From Candidatus Melainabacteria bacterium (lineage in GTDB: Bacteria; Cyanobacteriota; Vampirovibrionia; Obscuribacterales; Obscuribacteraceae), in the NCBI GenBank assembly GCA_016699165.1, contig CP064963.1, positions 1,054,001 through 1,118,000 on the forward strand: a stretch of 64,000 nt of DNA, given 5' to 3'. Numbering within the stretch: the stretch's first letter is position 1; each line of letters begins with the position of its first letter. The notes under the pieces are model-generated. The model did not search any database, was not told the origin of the DNA, and saw nothing but the letters and a program-made list of their open reading frames with translations. Of this stretch, positions 8,645 through 17,187 are shown one piece after another. A program made the position numbers and the translations under genes.

Positions 8645-9487
8645 TTGTCAGATTTATCTTTGTTTCAGTCCGTTGTTTTAGGGATAGTCCAGGGACTGAC
8701 TGAATTTCTACCAATTTCATCAAGCGCCCATATGCGAGTAGTACCAGCAGCACTCGGCTGGCAAGATCCAGGCGTTGCCTTTTCTGCATCGATTCAATTA
8801 GGGTCGGTACTTGCTGTATTAGTATATTTTTTCAACGACTTACGCGTTATAACTAGTGGCGCATTTGGTGCTATTAAACGCAAAGATTTTAAAGACCATA
8901 ATTTTTTATTGGCTATGGGAATTATCGTTGGCACTATTCCAATCTGCGTACTGGGGCTGCTTTTAAAGCCTATGCTTGAATCTGATTCAAGTCCACTGCG
9001 CTCACTGCATACAGTTGGAATAGTTTCAATTGTGATGGGAATTTTGCTTTTGGTGGCAGAATTAGTAGGAAAAAAAATGTCGCGTCTTAGTTTAAGCGAC
9101 CTTGGAATTAAACACGGATTATTCGTAGGAATGGGTCAGGCTCTGGCCTTAATTCCGGGAGCATCGCGCAGTGGTTCAACTTTAACAGTGGCTCTTTTGC
9201 TTGGATTGAAGCGCGAAGATGCTGCTCGTTTTAGTTTTTTACTTGGAATACCAGCCATTTTGCTTAGCGGCTTGCTCGAACTAAAAGATCTAATTGCTGC
9301 AAAACATGCCGGTATGCACATAGGCATGAGCGAAATGGCGGGCGGACTAATAAGCTCAACTGTAGTTAGTTTTCTTGCTATCTACTGGTTAATCAAGTTT
9401 TTACAAAAACATTCGACCATTTGTTTTGTGGTGTACCGAATGCTTTTTGGAGCTTACGCACTATATTTGGCTTCAACGGTCAAATAG
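8645..9487 (+). CDS. uppP: Undecaprenyl-diphosphatase UppP (BacA)
   Basis: Integral membrane phosphatase that recycles undecaprenyl pyrophosphate, the lipid carrier for peptidoglycan. GIVQGLTEFLPISSSAH (Glu-rich active-site motif) and LIPGASRSGST (second motif) are both intact, and about eight hydrophobic segments are visible in 280 aa. The start is a TTG at 8645 directly after the PilZ stop. The last 15 nt overlap the convergent kinase gene. Confidence 0.95.
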   Translation: MSDLSLFQSVVLGIVQGLTEFLPISSSAHMRVVPAALGWQDPGVAFSASIQLGSVLAVLVYFFNDLRVITSGAFGAIKRKDFKDHNFLLAMGIIVGTIPICVLGLLLKPMLESDSSPLRSLHTVGIVSIVMGILLLVAELVGKKMSRLSLSDLGIKHGLFVGMGQALALIPGASRSGSTLTVALLLGLKREDAARFSFLLGIPAILLSGLLELKDLIAAKHAGMHIGMSEMAGGLISSTVVSFLAIYWLIKFLQKHSTICFVVYRMLFGAYALYLASTVK

Positions 9488-10636
9488 ACCTTGTGAGTCG
9501 GTCAACATTGATTCATCATTAACTGGCAAATATTGTTTCTTAGACGATGCGGGCTTTGATTGTTGAATGTGAAAAGCCCCTTGATTGGCCGAGCTGGGCA
9601 AATTATTTTGCTGTTTACTCTGATTGCCTATTTTGAAAAGCATCTTTTCTTGCTCGGCTTGAGCACGCATCTGTCTGTAATTAGCAGCTTCTTGCTCAAC
9701 CATCTCATGATCGCTTTGCACTTTGGCAAACACCAGAGACGATACCACTACAAGTCCAATAGCTGCAGCTGCAATAATCCAGATTTTACTTTTAGATTGT
9801 TTGGCTTTAGGTTGAATTTTTGAGCGCAAGAAAATAAGTTCTTCTTTCATCTCAAGGGCAGACTGATAGCGGCTCCAGACATCTTGCTGCGTGGCGCGCT
9901 GCACTATGCGATCGAGTGTGTCGTTCACATCTGCGTTCAATTTCTTTGGATTGGAAACAGTAAGGGCAAGTGAATCTTTGCCGGTCAAAAGAAAATACAT
10001 AGTGCAACCAAGAGCATACACATCTGAGCGAGGGTCGGCTGCGCCCCAGTATTGCTCAGGAGGCGAATATCCTTGCGAAACCACATGTGTGTTGTCTTCG
10101 CTTTCTTCAAATGGTCTGGCAATACCAAAGTCGACCAGTTTTACCTGATTACGCTCGTCGATCATTATGTTGCTTGGCTTTAGATCGCGGTAAATAACGG
10201 GCGGGTCGTGCGTGTGCAAATAGTGCAGTACTTCGCAAACCTGAATTGCCCAGTCGATAACCTCTTCATTGAAGAAAGGCTCGCCTCTTTCCATCAACAT
10301 TTCGTGCAGGTTTTTGCCTCGCACATATTCCATTATCAGGTACGACTTTCCTTCTTCCTGGAAAAAGTCGAGAATGGCTACAATGTTTGGATGACTGAGT
10401 GCCGATAATACTTGGGCTTCTCGAAAGAAGAACTGAATGGCACGCTCACGATCTTCTTGTCTGAAAAAGTCGTCGCGCAATTGTTTGACCACGCAAGAAC
10501 GCTTGCTATCGCCAAGATTTGGAAGATTCAAATCGTTAGATAGATAAACTGTACCCATACCGCCCTGACCTAGTCGTTCAACGACTTGCCAGCGCCTATT
10601 GAGCACACATGGAAGACCTAGTCCTGGATCAGACAT
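9473..10636 (-). CDS. Transmembrane Ser/Thr protein kinase, copy A of a tandem duplication
   Basis: A 387-aa eukaryotic-like kinase. The kinase domain covers about residues 16-270: GQGGMGTVYL P-loop, VVKQL with the ATP Lys, catalytic loop YRDLKPSNIM, VDFGIAR, and SQGYSPPEQY in the activation region. HRD is YRD, a common variant; other catalytic residues are intact. One membrane helix (about 283-303) follows, then a short Gln/Ser-rich extracytoplasmic tail with no recognisable sensor domain. It is a close paralogue of the neighbouring kinase at 10807-11868. A matched promoter lies upstream at 10704-10731. Confidence 0.92.
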   Translation of the reverse strand: MSDPGLGLPCVLNRRWQVVERLGQGGMGTVYLSNDLNLPNLGDSKRSCVVKQLRDDFFRQEDRERAIQFFFREAQVLSALSHPNIVAILDFFQEEGKSYLIMEYVRGKNLHEMLMERGEPFFNEEVIDWAIQVCEVLHYLHTHDPPVIYRDLKPSNIMIDERNQVKLVDFGIARPFEESEDNTHVVSQGYSPPEQYWGAADPRSDVYALGCTMYFLLTGKDSLALTVSNPKKLNADVNDTLDRIVQRATQQDVWSRYQSALEMKEELIFLRSKIQPKAKQSKSKIWIIAAAAIGLVVVSSLVFAKVQSDHEMVEQEAANYRQMRAQAEQEKMLFKIGNQSKQQNNLPSSANQGAFHIQQSKPASSKKQYLPVNDESMLTDSQGLFDR

Positions 10637-10703
10637 AGAAAAAATCGACTTTCAATTTATGCGGGGGAATTTTAAAAAGGGAGAACTCTAGTAAGACCAC
10701 TCA

Positions 10704-10731
10704 AGTATAACAACTTACAGCCCCTTGACAA
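10704..10731 (-). promoter_or_regulatory. Sigma70-type promoter of kinase copy A
   Basis: On the minus strand TTGTCA (10726-10731) and TATACT (10704-10709) are separated by 16 bp, each one mismatch from consensus. The same element, with near-identical surrounding sequence, precedes the other kinase copy, which supports function by conservation. Confidence 0.7.
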
Positions 10732-10755
10732 GTACTTGAGATTAAAAATCGGACT

Positions 10756-10778
10756 CTAATTTCCAGCAGTCAAAAGCT
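10756..10778 (-). pseudogene. Remnant of the mqnA 3' end left by tandem duplication
   Basis: On the minus strand this stretch reads in the mqnA frame as LLTAGN-stop, against LLPAGN-stop at the true mqnA terminus (11972-11994). The flanking sequence through the promoter is also shared between the two copies. It marks the junction of a tandem duplication of about 1.2 kb comprising mqnA end, promoter and kinase. Confidence 0.75.
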
Positions 10779-10806
10779 AAAAGCACAATCTTACAGAACT
10801 CTGGTT

Positions 10807-11868
10807 TCAGTTCATTTCGAGCGGTGGACTGTTTTTTATCTCCACCCGAACTCGACTGTCTAAGTCATACATCATTTTCATTTTTTCAGCCTGAATTTTC
10901 ATCTTTGTATTTGCAGCTGTTTCGCGAACTGAAATTTGATGATCACTTTGTAGTTTCGCCAGAATTAAACCTGACACAAACAAAAAAGTGACTACAGCAG
11001 CGGCAACTATAACAAGTTTAGATTTCAGCACTCCTTGATTAGAGTGAATTTTAGAGCGCAAGAAAATAAGTTCTTCTTTCATCTCAAGAGCTGACTGATA
11101 GCGACTCCAGACATCTTGCTGGGTAGCTTGCTGCACTATGCGATCTAAAGTGTCGTGCACTTTAGAGTTCAATTTTTTTGGATTAGAAACCGTCAAAGCA
11201 CGAGCATCTTTACCAGTCAACAGAAAATGCATAGTACAACCAAGTGCATAAATATCACATCGAGGATCGGCCCGACCTTGATATTGCTCGGGTGGCGAAT
11301 AGCCTTGCGATATAACTTGAGTACTTTCTAGACTCTCTTCAAATGGTTTAGCTATTCCAAAGTCAACAAATTTCACTTGATTGGGCTCAACAATCATTAT
11401 GTTACTTGGCTTGAGATCGCGATATATAACAGGCGGGTCGTGCGTGTGCAAATAGTGCAGGACATCACACATTTGAATTGACCATTCAATCACTTCGTCA
11501 TTTTGAAACGGCTCGCCCCTCTCCATCAACATTTCTTGCAAGTTTTTTCCTCGCACATGTTCCATTATTAGATAGGTCTTTCCTTCTTCTTGGAAAAAGT
11601 CGAGGATGGCTACTATGCCTGGATGGCTAACTGCCGACAATACTTGAGCTTCACGAAAGAAAAATTGAATTGCCTGCTTGCGATCTTCTTGTGTGAAAAA
11701 ATTATCGCGCAGTCTTTTCACTACGCATGAACGCCTGCTAACACCTAGATTTGGAAGATTCAAATCATTGGCAAGATAGACAGTACCCATACCACCCTGG
11801 GCTAGTCGTTCGACGACTTGCCAGCGCATATTGAGCACACACGGAAGACCTAGTGCTGGATCAGACAT
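10807..11868 (-). CDS. Transmembrane Ser/Thr protein kinase, copy B of a tandem duplication
   Basis: A 353-aa kinase colinear with copy A: AQGGMGTVYL (the first Gly of the P-loop is Ala here), VVKRL, YRDLKPSNIM, VDFGIAK and SQGYSPPEQY. A membrane helix spans about residues 283-302; the extracytoplasmic tail is shorter and different from that of copy A, so the two copies have diverged mainly outside the kinase domain. It lies downstream of mqnA with its own promoter at 11920-11947. The signal and substrates are unknown. Confidence 0.92.
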   Translation of the reverse strand: MSDPALGLPCVLNMRWQVVERLAQGGMGTVYLANDLNLPNLGVSRRSCVVKRLRDNFFTQEDRKQAIQFFFREAQVLSAVSHPGIVAILDFFQEEGKTYLIMEHVRGKNLQEMLMERGEPFQNDEVIEWSIQMCDVLHYLHTHDPPVIYRDLKPSNIMIVEPNQVKFVDFGIAKPFEESLESTQVISQGYSPPEQYQGRADPRCDIYALGCTMHFLLTGKDARALTVSNPKKLNSKVHDTLDRIVQQATQQDVWSRYQSALEMKEELIFLRSKIHSNQGVLKSKLVIVAAAVVTFLFVSGLILAKLQSDHQISVRETAANTKMKIQAEKMKMMYDLDSRVRVEIKNSPPLEMN

Positions 11869-11919
11869 AGTAGATACAGACTTTCAATTAAAGCGGGGGA
11901 ACTGTAGTAAGACCACTCA

Positions 11920-11947
11920 AGTATAACAATTTATAGCCCCTTGACAA
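11920..11947 (-). promoter_or_regulatory. Sigma70-type promoter of kinase copy B
   Basis: TTGTCA (11942-11947) and TATACT (11920-11925) on the minus strand with a 16-bp spacer, identical in layout to the promoter of copy A. It lies just past the mqnA stop. Confidence 0.7.
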
Positions 11948-11971
11948 GTACCAAGGATTAAAAATCCGACT

Positions 11972-12817
11972 CTAATTTCCCGCAGGCAAAAGCCCGTACT
12001 TGCCACACAGTTGGCCGTAATGTCCAATGGCATCAAGATGAGTACTTTGGAAATCGAAATTCAACTCTTGTTTGTAATAGCGCAAAAGCCTTTCCTCATC
12101 TAGCCTTCCGCCAAATCTCAAAGCAGCCTCAGCAAGTACCTCGGACATTAAATCACCCAAGCCAAGCTCTTTTGCCTCTTTAAAAATGCGCTCCAGATTC
12201 TCAATTTCTGTAAAATGATTTTGCTCCAGCCTCTTTTTGTAGACCCAAACACCAAACACAGCTGGTAATTTGGTCAAATTGAACCACCAGGAGGCAAGGT
12301 CCGTTTTTATAGGTTTTTTCAAAGCCCACGCCTCTTCTACAAGCAGAGCCCGATCGCCAATTACAAGGGCAGCCTCTGCGTTTATGTCAAAACAATCTGG
12401 CTCATCACATTCGACCAGATTTGGCTTTACACCATACTCTTCAAGCAACAACACACGCATCATATTTATAGAAGTGGCCGAAGACTTAGGCACTTGAATA
12501 GTTTTGCCATCAAGATCGCGAAGTGGAATTTTAGAATATAGCTCTACACTGCCAACTGGTGAAAAACTAGATATGGAAACAGTCTTGAATAGTTCCAGTC
12601 GCTCTTTTTGTTGTAGATAATAAAAAAGACTGACCGAGGCTGCATCAAGCTCGTCGCTTGCCATAAGCTTATTCAGCTCTTGTGGGTTGCCCAAGACTAT
12701 CTCCGCACCAGGTGTTAGTGCAACTCGACCAGTTGTTATAGGCAAGAGCACTGGCAGACAATTTGCAAAGTCTATGAAACCGATTTTCGATATTTTTTCC
12801 AATGCGCAAAACCTCAT
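11972..12817 (-). CDS. mqnA: Chorismate dehydratase MqnA (futalosine pathway)
   Basis: First enzyme of the futalosine route to menaquinone, forming 3-enolpyruvylbenzoate from chorismate. The 281-aa protein has the periplasmic-binding-protein-like fold of the family: IGFIDFANCLPVLLP near the N-terminus, LDAASVSLFYYL, SVELYSKIPL, ALVIGDRAL, then DLASWWFNLTKLPAVFGVW. Length is normal for MqnA. It is followed on the same strand by the duplicated kinases. Other menaquinone genes are not in the window. Confidence 0.9.
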   Translation of the reverse strand: MRFCALEKISKIGFIDFANCLPVLLPITTGRVALTPGAEIVLGNPQELNKLMASDELDAASVSLFYYLQQKERLELFKTVSISSFSPVGSVELYSKIPLRDLDGKTIQVPKSSATSINMMRVLLLEEYGVKPNLVECDEPDCFDINAEAALVIGDRALLVEEAWALKKPIKTDLASWWFNLTKLPAVFGVWVYKKRLEQNHFTEIENLERIFKEAKELGLGDLMSEVLAEAALRFGGRLDEERLLRYYKQELNFDFQSTHLDAIGHYGQLCGKYGLLPAGN

Positions 12818-12889
12818 TTAAGAGTACCGCAAAAGCCAATTCCTGTTACTATATATGCTTTTCAATACTTCCAGGAATTTGTAAACAAT

Positions 12890-14203
12890 ATGATTCGAAT
12901 GATAGACCTGATCCTGGCTAAACGCCACGGCAAAGAACACTCTCAAGACGATATCAAATTTCTCATTGACGGTATCATGGATAATACCATTCCAGATTAT
13001 CAACTGAGTTCCTGGTTAATGTCTGTTTGCTGGCAAGGACTGTCTAACAAAGAAACTTCCTGGCTCACAGACAGCATGAGTAAATCTGGCGAAACTCTCG
13101 ACTTGAGCGAGATTGCAGACCTTGTGGGAGACAAACACAGCACAGGGGGAGTAGGCGACAAAACTACTCTTGTTTTTGTGCCGCTAATGCAAGCGGCTGG
13201 AATTCCGATGGCGAAATTATCTGGTCGAGGTCTTGGTCACACAGGCGGGACTATAGACAAGCTAGAAGCCATTCCAGGATTCAATACACAATTGACCAAA
13301 GAAGAATTTATCGCTCAAATAAAAAAAATCGGCATGGCTATAGCTGGACAAACAAAAGAGCTTGCACCAGCCGATGGCAAGATTTACGCTTTGCGCGATG
13401 TCACAGGTACAGTTGAATCGATTCCGCTAATTGCCTCTTCTGTGATGTCAAAAAAACTGGCTGCTGGAGCCAATTTAATTATTTTGGACGTTAAATGCGG
13501 CAAAGCTGCTTTCATGGATACACTTGATAAAGCCGAAAATCTAGCTCGTCAAATGGTCGAAATAGGCAAAGCACTGAAGAAAGTAGTGATTGCCACAGTG
13601 ACTGATATGGAGCAACCACTTGGACTTGCCGTTGGACACACGACCGAGTGCATTGAAGCATTTGAAACACTAAAAGGCAGAGGTCCCGAAGACCTGCGAG
13701 AGTTGTGCATGGAGCTTGGTGCGGTAGCACTAGTCAAAGCTAAAAAAGCGGAGAACAAAGAAAAAGCTATGCGCATGTTGAGCGATTTTATGAATAATGG
13801 AATCGCACTTGAGAAATGCAAAGAGCTTATTTCGGCTCAAGGCGGTAATGCCAAAGTGGTAGACGATTATGGTTTGATGCCGCAAGCAAAACACAAATTT
13901 GCACTATATTCGCCATACCAAAAAGCGGTTTGGATCTCGCATCTAGACGGCAAAACCATTGCTGAAGGCTGCAAAATGATGGGAGCCGGCAGGTCCAAGA
14001 AAGAAGACAAAATAAATCTTGGAGTGGGCGTAATCTTAAAAGGCAAAATCGGCACAAAAATAGAAAAGGGTGAGCCAGTAGCCGAAGTCTGGGCTGATAG
14101 CCGCGAGCAGTTCGAGCGAGTACAAGAAAAAATCTTGTCGGCTTTCAGCTTTGAAGAAAATGAAGTGGAAACGCCTAATCTTATAAAGGCTACAGTTTCG
14201 TAA
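12890..14203 (+). CDS. pdp: Pyrimidine-nucleoside (thymidine) phosphorylase
   Basis: Phosphorolysis of uridine/thymidine to base and (deoxy)ribose-1-phosphate. The phosphate-binding GDKHSTGGVGDKT, the KLSGRGLGHTGGTIDKLE signature and SSVMSKKLAAGANL match the nucleoside phosphorylase family closely; 437 aa is the usual length. The start at 12890 or the ATG three codons downstream (12899, MIDLILAKRHG) are both possible; the latter resembles the family start. It abuts the lipM-like gene without a gap. Confidence 0.92.
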   Translation: MIRMIDLILAKRHGKEHSQDDIKFLIDGIMDNTIPDYQLSSWLMSVCWQGLSNKETSWLTDSMSKSGETLDLSEIADLVGDKHSTGGVGDKTTLVFVPLMQAAGIPMAKLSGRGLGHTGGTIDKLEAIPGFNTQLTKEEFIAQIKKIGMAIAGQTKELAPADGKIYALRDVTGTVESIPLIASSVMSKKLAAGANLIILDVKCGKAAFMDTLDKAENLARQMVEIGKALKKVVIATVTDMEQPLGLAVGHTTECIEAFETLKGRGPEDLRELCMELGAVALVKAKKAENKEKAMRMLSDFMNNGIALEKCKELISAQGGNAKVVDDYGLMPQAKHKFALYSPYQKAVWISHLDGKTIAEGCKMMGAGRSKKEDKINLGVGVILKGKIGTKIEKGEPVAEVWADSREQFERVQEKILSAFSFEENEVETPNLIKATVS

Positions 14204-14950
14204 ATGCCATTTCGCCTTCTCAAGTACAAAATCTTCGATGCAGCCTCGAACATGGCTCTTGACGAGGCGATACTTGAATCTCATCGCAAAGGATTTACAC
14301 AACCGACATTACGATTTTATGGCTGGGCACCGCCGGCAGTGTCTATTGGATATTCTCAAAAAATGGATGACGAGACTATTAGTAAAATAAAATCCAGAGG
14401 TTTTGATGTAGTGCGTAGGCTTACAGGTGGCAGGGCGGTACTGCATTTTAATGAGTTGACTTATTCGTTTGTAGCTAGCCCTCCAGTATTAAGCGAACAG
14501 CTCAATGAAGCTTATAGACAAATTTGTCAGGGACTTATTTTAGGATTGAAACATCTTGGCGTTGAAGCTGAATTAGGCAAGTCGAATAAACAATACAAAG
14601 ACTTTTCGGATTGTTTTATGGCAACAACTCAAGCAGACTTGCAAGTAAATAATAAAAAAATGGTGGGCTCGGCTCAGTTGCGAAGACAAGGTGCAGTGCT
14701 GCAACACGGGTCCATTTTGTTAGACCAGCCACAGGACCTTTTGCAAGAATTACTTGATACAAAACAAGAAACAAAAATTCGACACACCAATTTTAATGAG
14801 GTAAAAGGTGAAGCTGTTTCAATTGAAGAAATGGAAAACGCTTTCACTAAAGGCTTTGCTGAAGCCTTTTCGACAAAGTTCGAAGAAGGCAAATTGCATG
14901 AATTCGAAGAAGAACTTTTAGGACAACTGCTTTTGCAATATTCTAAATAA
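14204..14950 (+). CDS. lipM: Octanoyltransferase LipM-like (lipoate-protein ligase family)
   Basis: A 248-aa member of the biotin/lipoate ligase fold. RRLTGGRAVLH is the lipoyl-binding loop, Cys137 in SDCFMATTQ sits where LipM has its acyl-thioester Cys, and NNKKMVGSAQLRR plus QHGSILLD follow as in LipM. This favours octanoyl transfer from ACP to lipoyl domains over ATP-dependent lipoate ligation, although LplA cannot be excluded by eye. The ATG follows the phosphorylase stop directly. Confidence 0.8.
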   Translation: MPFRLLKYKIFDAASNMALDEAILESHRKGFTQPTLRFYGWAPPAVSIGYSQKMDDETISKIKSRGFDVVRRLTGGRAVLHFNELTYSFVASPPVLSEQLNEAYRQICQGLILGLKHLGVEAELGKSNKQYKDFSDCFMATTQADLQVNNKKMVGSAQLRRQGAVLQHGSILLDQPQDLLQELLDTKQETKIRHTNFNEVKGEAVSIEEMENAFTKGFAEAFSTKFEEGKLHEFEEELLGQLLLQYSK

Positions 14951-14958
14951 AGGAAAAA

Positions 14959-15993
14959 ATGGAAAAAGAAACACCACCAGTTCAAGAGCCAGTTGAGAAG
15001 AAAAAACATCTAACCTGGGAGCGCACTATTGAAATTGCCAAACTGGTGGCAACTGTGTGGATTGCGCTTCTAGGCAGTTACATCACTTTTCAGTTCAATG
15101 AACATCAACACGAATTAAATCGCATCGAAGCAATTGCAAAAATGCTTCCACAAATGGAAGATGGAAGCAAAAAAGATGACGGCTCAACCAGTCACATGGG
15201 TCGAGATGGCGCCATTTGGGCTATTTTCCGCACGGCTAATAATCGCACCATGCTGCGTGACTTAGCCGCCCTTTTTCCAGAAGATATTTATCGCGTGGTC
15301 AGCTCCATCGCTCGCACAGGAGAATTAGATCATGACAAAGACGCTCTCATCGCTCTGCAAGTTTCATCTGAAAAACTAGCAGCTCAATTTAGTGACAACC
15401 CAAAACATGCTGAGCTTGCAAGCAAACTTTATTCTCAGGCTTTAGTTTTACGCGAACGAAAAGCAAACGACACCTCGCCCCTGCGTGTAGTCGAATTAAA
15501 TTCAATTGCTTCAAGCAGTGGTCCAACTGGCGATCAGATGGCAGGTTTAATTACCTCTATAAATAATTTGGCCGACCAGCATTTGAAAGACGCTAATGCA
15601 AAACCCAAAAGCACAACCGGTCACTGGGAATCCAAGCAATTATATAAACGCGCTCGCCATCTAGGAAAAGACAACCCAGATGAGCAAGTACAAGAGCAAG
15701 TAATGCGCGCGGATCTTGCTTTAGCAAGCATGTATGCAGGAGATAAACTAATCGAAGATGCATACAAATATTTAAAAGAAGCACTCGAAATTGAGGCCAA
15801 AATTACAGGCGTCAGCGAGGCGGGACAATTGAGCAAAGTGGACAAAGACAAAAATGGTTATGCTCACTTACCCGAAATTGAAGAGTCAATTAAAGATGCT
15901 CAAATAAGGCTCACAAGCATTCTTGAAACTTATGTCGAAAAGGGAGTGCAGATAAAAATCGATCCGCAAGCCCAGGTGCCGGACACCAAATAG
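14959..15993 (+). CDS. Membrane-anchored hypothetical protein with TPR-like C-terminal half
   Basis: A 344-aa protein. A Pro/Glu/Lys-rich cytoplasmic start precedes one membrane helix (about residues 30-47), then a largely helical region. Residues about 125-300 contain helices resembling degenerate tetratricopeptides (KHAELASKLYSQALVLRERK, DAYKYLKEALEIEAKITG). I do not recognise a family. A GGAAAA stretch precedes the ATG; it follows the lipM-like gene by 8 nt and is probably in the same operon. Confidence 0.7.
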   Translation: MEKETPPVQEPVEKKKHLTWERTIEIAKLVATVWIALLGSYITFQFNEHQHELNRIEAIAKMLPQMEDGSKKDDGSTSHMGRDGAIWAIFRTANNRTMLRDLAALFPEDIYRVVSSIARTGELDHDKDALIALQVSSEKLAAQFSDNPKHAELASKLYSQALVLRERKANDTSPLRVVELNSIASSSGPTGDQMAGLITSINNLADQHLKDANAKPKSTTGHWESKQLYKRARHLGKDNPDEQVQEQVMRADLALASMYAGDKLIEDAYKYLKEALEIEAKITGVSEAGQLSKVDKDKNGYAHLPEIEESIKDAQIRLTSILETYVEKGVQIKIDPQAQVPDTK

Positions 15994-16084
15994 TAAAAAA
16001 ATGGTTGCAAAAAATAAATTGCAGGAACTTCACATCCGACCCATTGTCTAAGCTCGATGCAATGATAGATAAAGGTAGACTGAG

Positions 16085-16297
16085 ATGAATTTCAACCCTT
16101 TTGAATTTTACTGGTTATTGGCAGAACAACAGCGTGAGCGCGGCAATTCTGAGCTTGCAGAATGCTTTTTTCAAAAAGCACTGGAAGCGGCAAAAACTAA
16201 AGATTCAACTGGGCAAAATATGGTCGACTCCAAAGCAAACTCTGCATATAGAGCTAATCCTAATCTACATACCAAAAATCTTTCGTCCGGCAAATAA
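16085..16297 (+). CDS. Small single-TPR protein
   Basis: A 70-aa protein whose first half (FYWLLAEQQRERGNSELAE, then CFFQKALEAAK) reads as one tetratricopeptide motif; the rest is Asn/Ser-rich. AAAGG lies upstream of the ATG at a somewhat long distance. Its 3' end overlaps the convergent TPR gene by 33 nt. It may be a small adaptor or a truncated paralogue of the larger TPR proteins in this window. Confidence 0.5.
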   Translation: MNFNPFEFYWLLAEQQRERGNSELAECFFQKALEAAKTKDSTGQNMVDSKANSAYRANPNLHTKNLSSGK

Positions 16298-16846
16298 TGG
16301 TTTCTTTTTAGGGGCTCTGCCCTCAGCCAGATTTTTTGCGTTTTCTTCCGCCTCTTTCATTTCTTGATAGGCACGAGCTATACGCTTTAAAGCTTTCAAA
16401 TTTGCTTTTGCTTCCACTTGCTCGAGATAGTCTGCATCGTGTCGCAAAATGAGAGTCCACTCTTTGAGACAATCTGAATATAATTCAGGATCGAATTTAT
16501 GCACATCTTTTTTGGTTAGAGATTTCAATTTTTCAGTTCTAGCTTTGGCAAGCATCAAATGGCCAAGCGGATATCCTTCGTCCAGCTGGACTGCTTTAGA
16601 TAAGGCTTTTATTGCTTCGTCATAATTTGCATCGGCCAAATGCTGTTCGCCAAAAAAACGTAGATGCGACGCTTCTGTCATGCGACCAGCGTTACCTGTT
16701 CCAAAATATGCTTTGTTTGGTTTTTCTTCTGAATATATTTCGTCACTGCCACCAATACCAGGAGATATGGCATCAGCCAATGCAGAAGAATTAAAAGTAA
16801 GACAAGAAGAAAAAACTACAAGTGAAATTAGCAGTTTATTCTTCAT
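16265..16846 (-). CDS. Secreted TPR protein
   Basis: From the ATG at 16846 (193 aa) the protein begins with a clear signal peptide (KNKLLISLVVFSSCLTF with an A-x-A type site near ALADA). A TPR pair follows (LADANYDEAIKALSKAVQLD and the next helices), then a Glu/Lys-rich helix. A longer reading from 16897 would bury the signal peptide and overlap the upstream gene by 62 nt, so it was not used; with this start the overlap is 11 nt. Probably periplasmic; function unknown. Confidence 0.75.
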   Translation of the reverse strand: MKNKLLISLVVFSSCLTFNSSALADAISPGIGGSDEIYSEEKPNKAYFGTGNAGRMTEASHLRFFGEQHLADANYDEAIKALSKAVQLDEGYPLGHLMLAKARTEKLKSLTKKDVHKFDPELYSDCLKEWTLILRHDADYLEQVEAKANLKALKRIARAYQEMKEAEENAKNLAEGRAPKKKPLFAGRKIFGM

Positions 16847-17159
16847 CTTCACCAACTTCTGTATCTGTGGAGCCAGCTTGAATTGCGGCAATTTCATTTT
16901 CCAATTCTTGAATCTTGTCGTTCAATTGATTTATTTGCATCACATTATCGCGACAAGCAAGACGAAGCGCTTCGGGATCTAGTCCACCAGTTTCGCTCAC
17001 CATAGAAAAAACGTTTTGACCGATAGATTTTAAATTTCTATCTTTTTCACTGTTAAGACTGACCATGTTCATTTTGATTTTGGCAATTTTGGCAGCACGA
17101 CTAGTCTGATCGGCCGCTTGTTTGGTGTAAGACTTTACTTTGTCGAAGAAACCGCTCAT
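16836..17159 (-). CDS. Hypothetical coiled-coil protein
   Basis: A 107-aa soluble protein. The N-terminus MSGFFDKVKSYTKQAADQTS is amphipathic, and residues about 75-95 (VMQINQLNDKIQELENEIAA) form a coiled coil; the end is acidic. The layout resembles small zinc-ribbon-adjacent proteins, but no Cys pair is present. It is coupled to the downstream TPR gene through an 11-nt overlap. Function unknown. Confidence 0.7.
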   Translation of the reverse strand: MSGFFDKVKSYTKQAADQTSRAAKIAKIKMNMVSLNSEKDRNLKSIGQNVFSMVSETGGLDPEALRLACRDNVMQINQLNDKIQELENEIAAIQAGSTDTEVGEDEE

Positions 17160-17187
17160 TTAGACCTCATTGCTTAGTTTGTGACTA

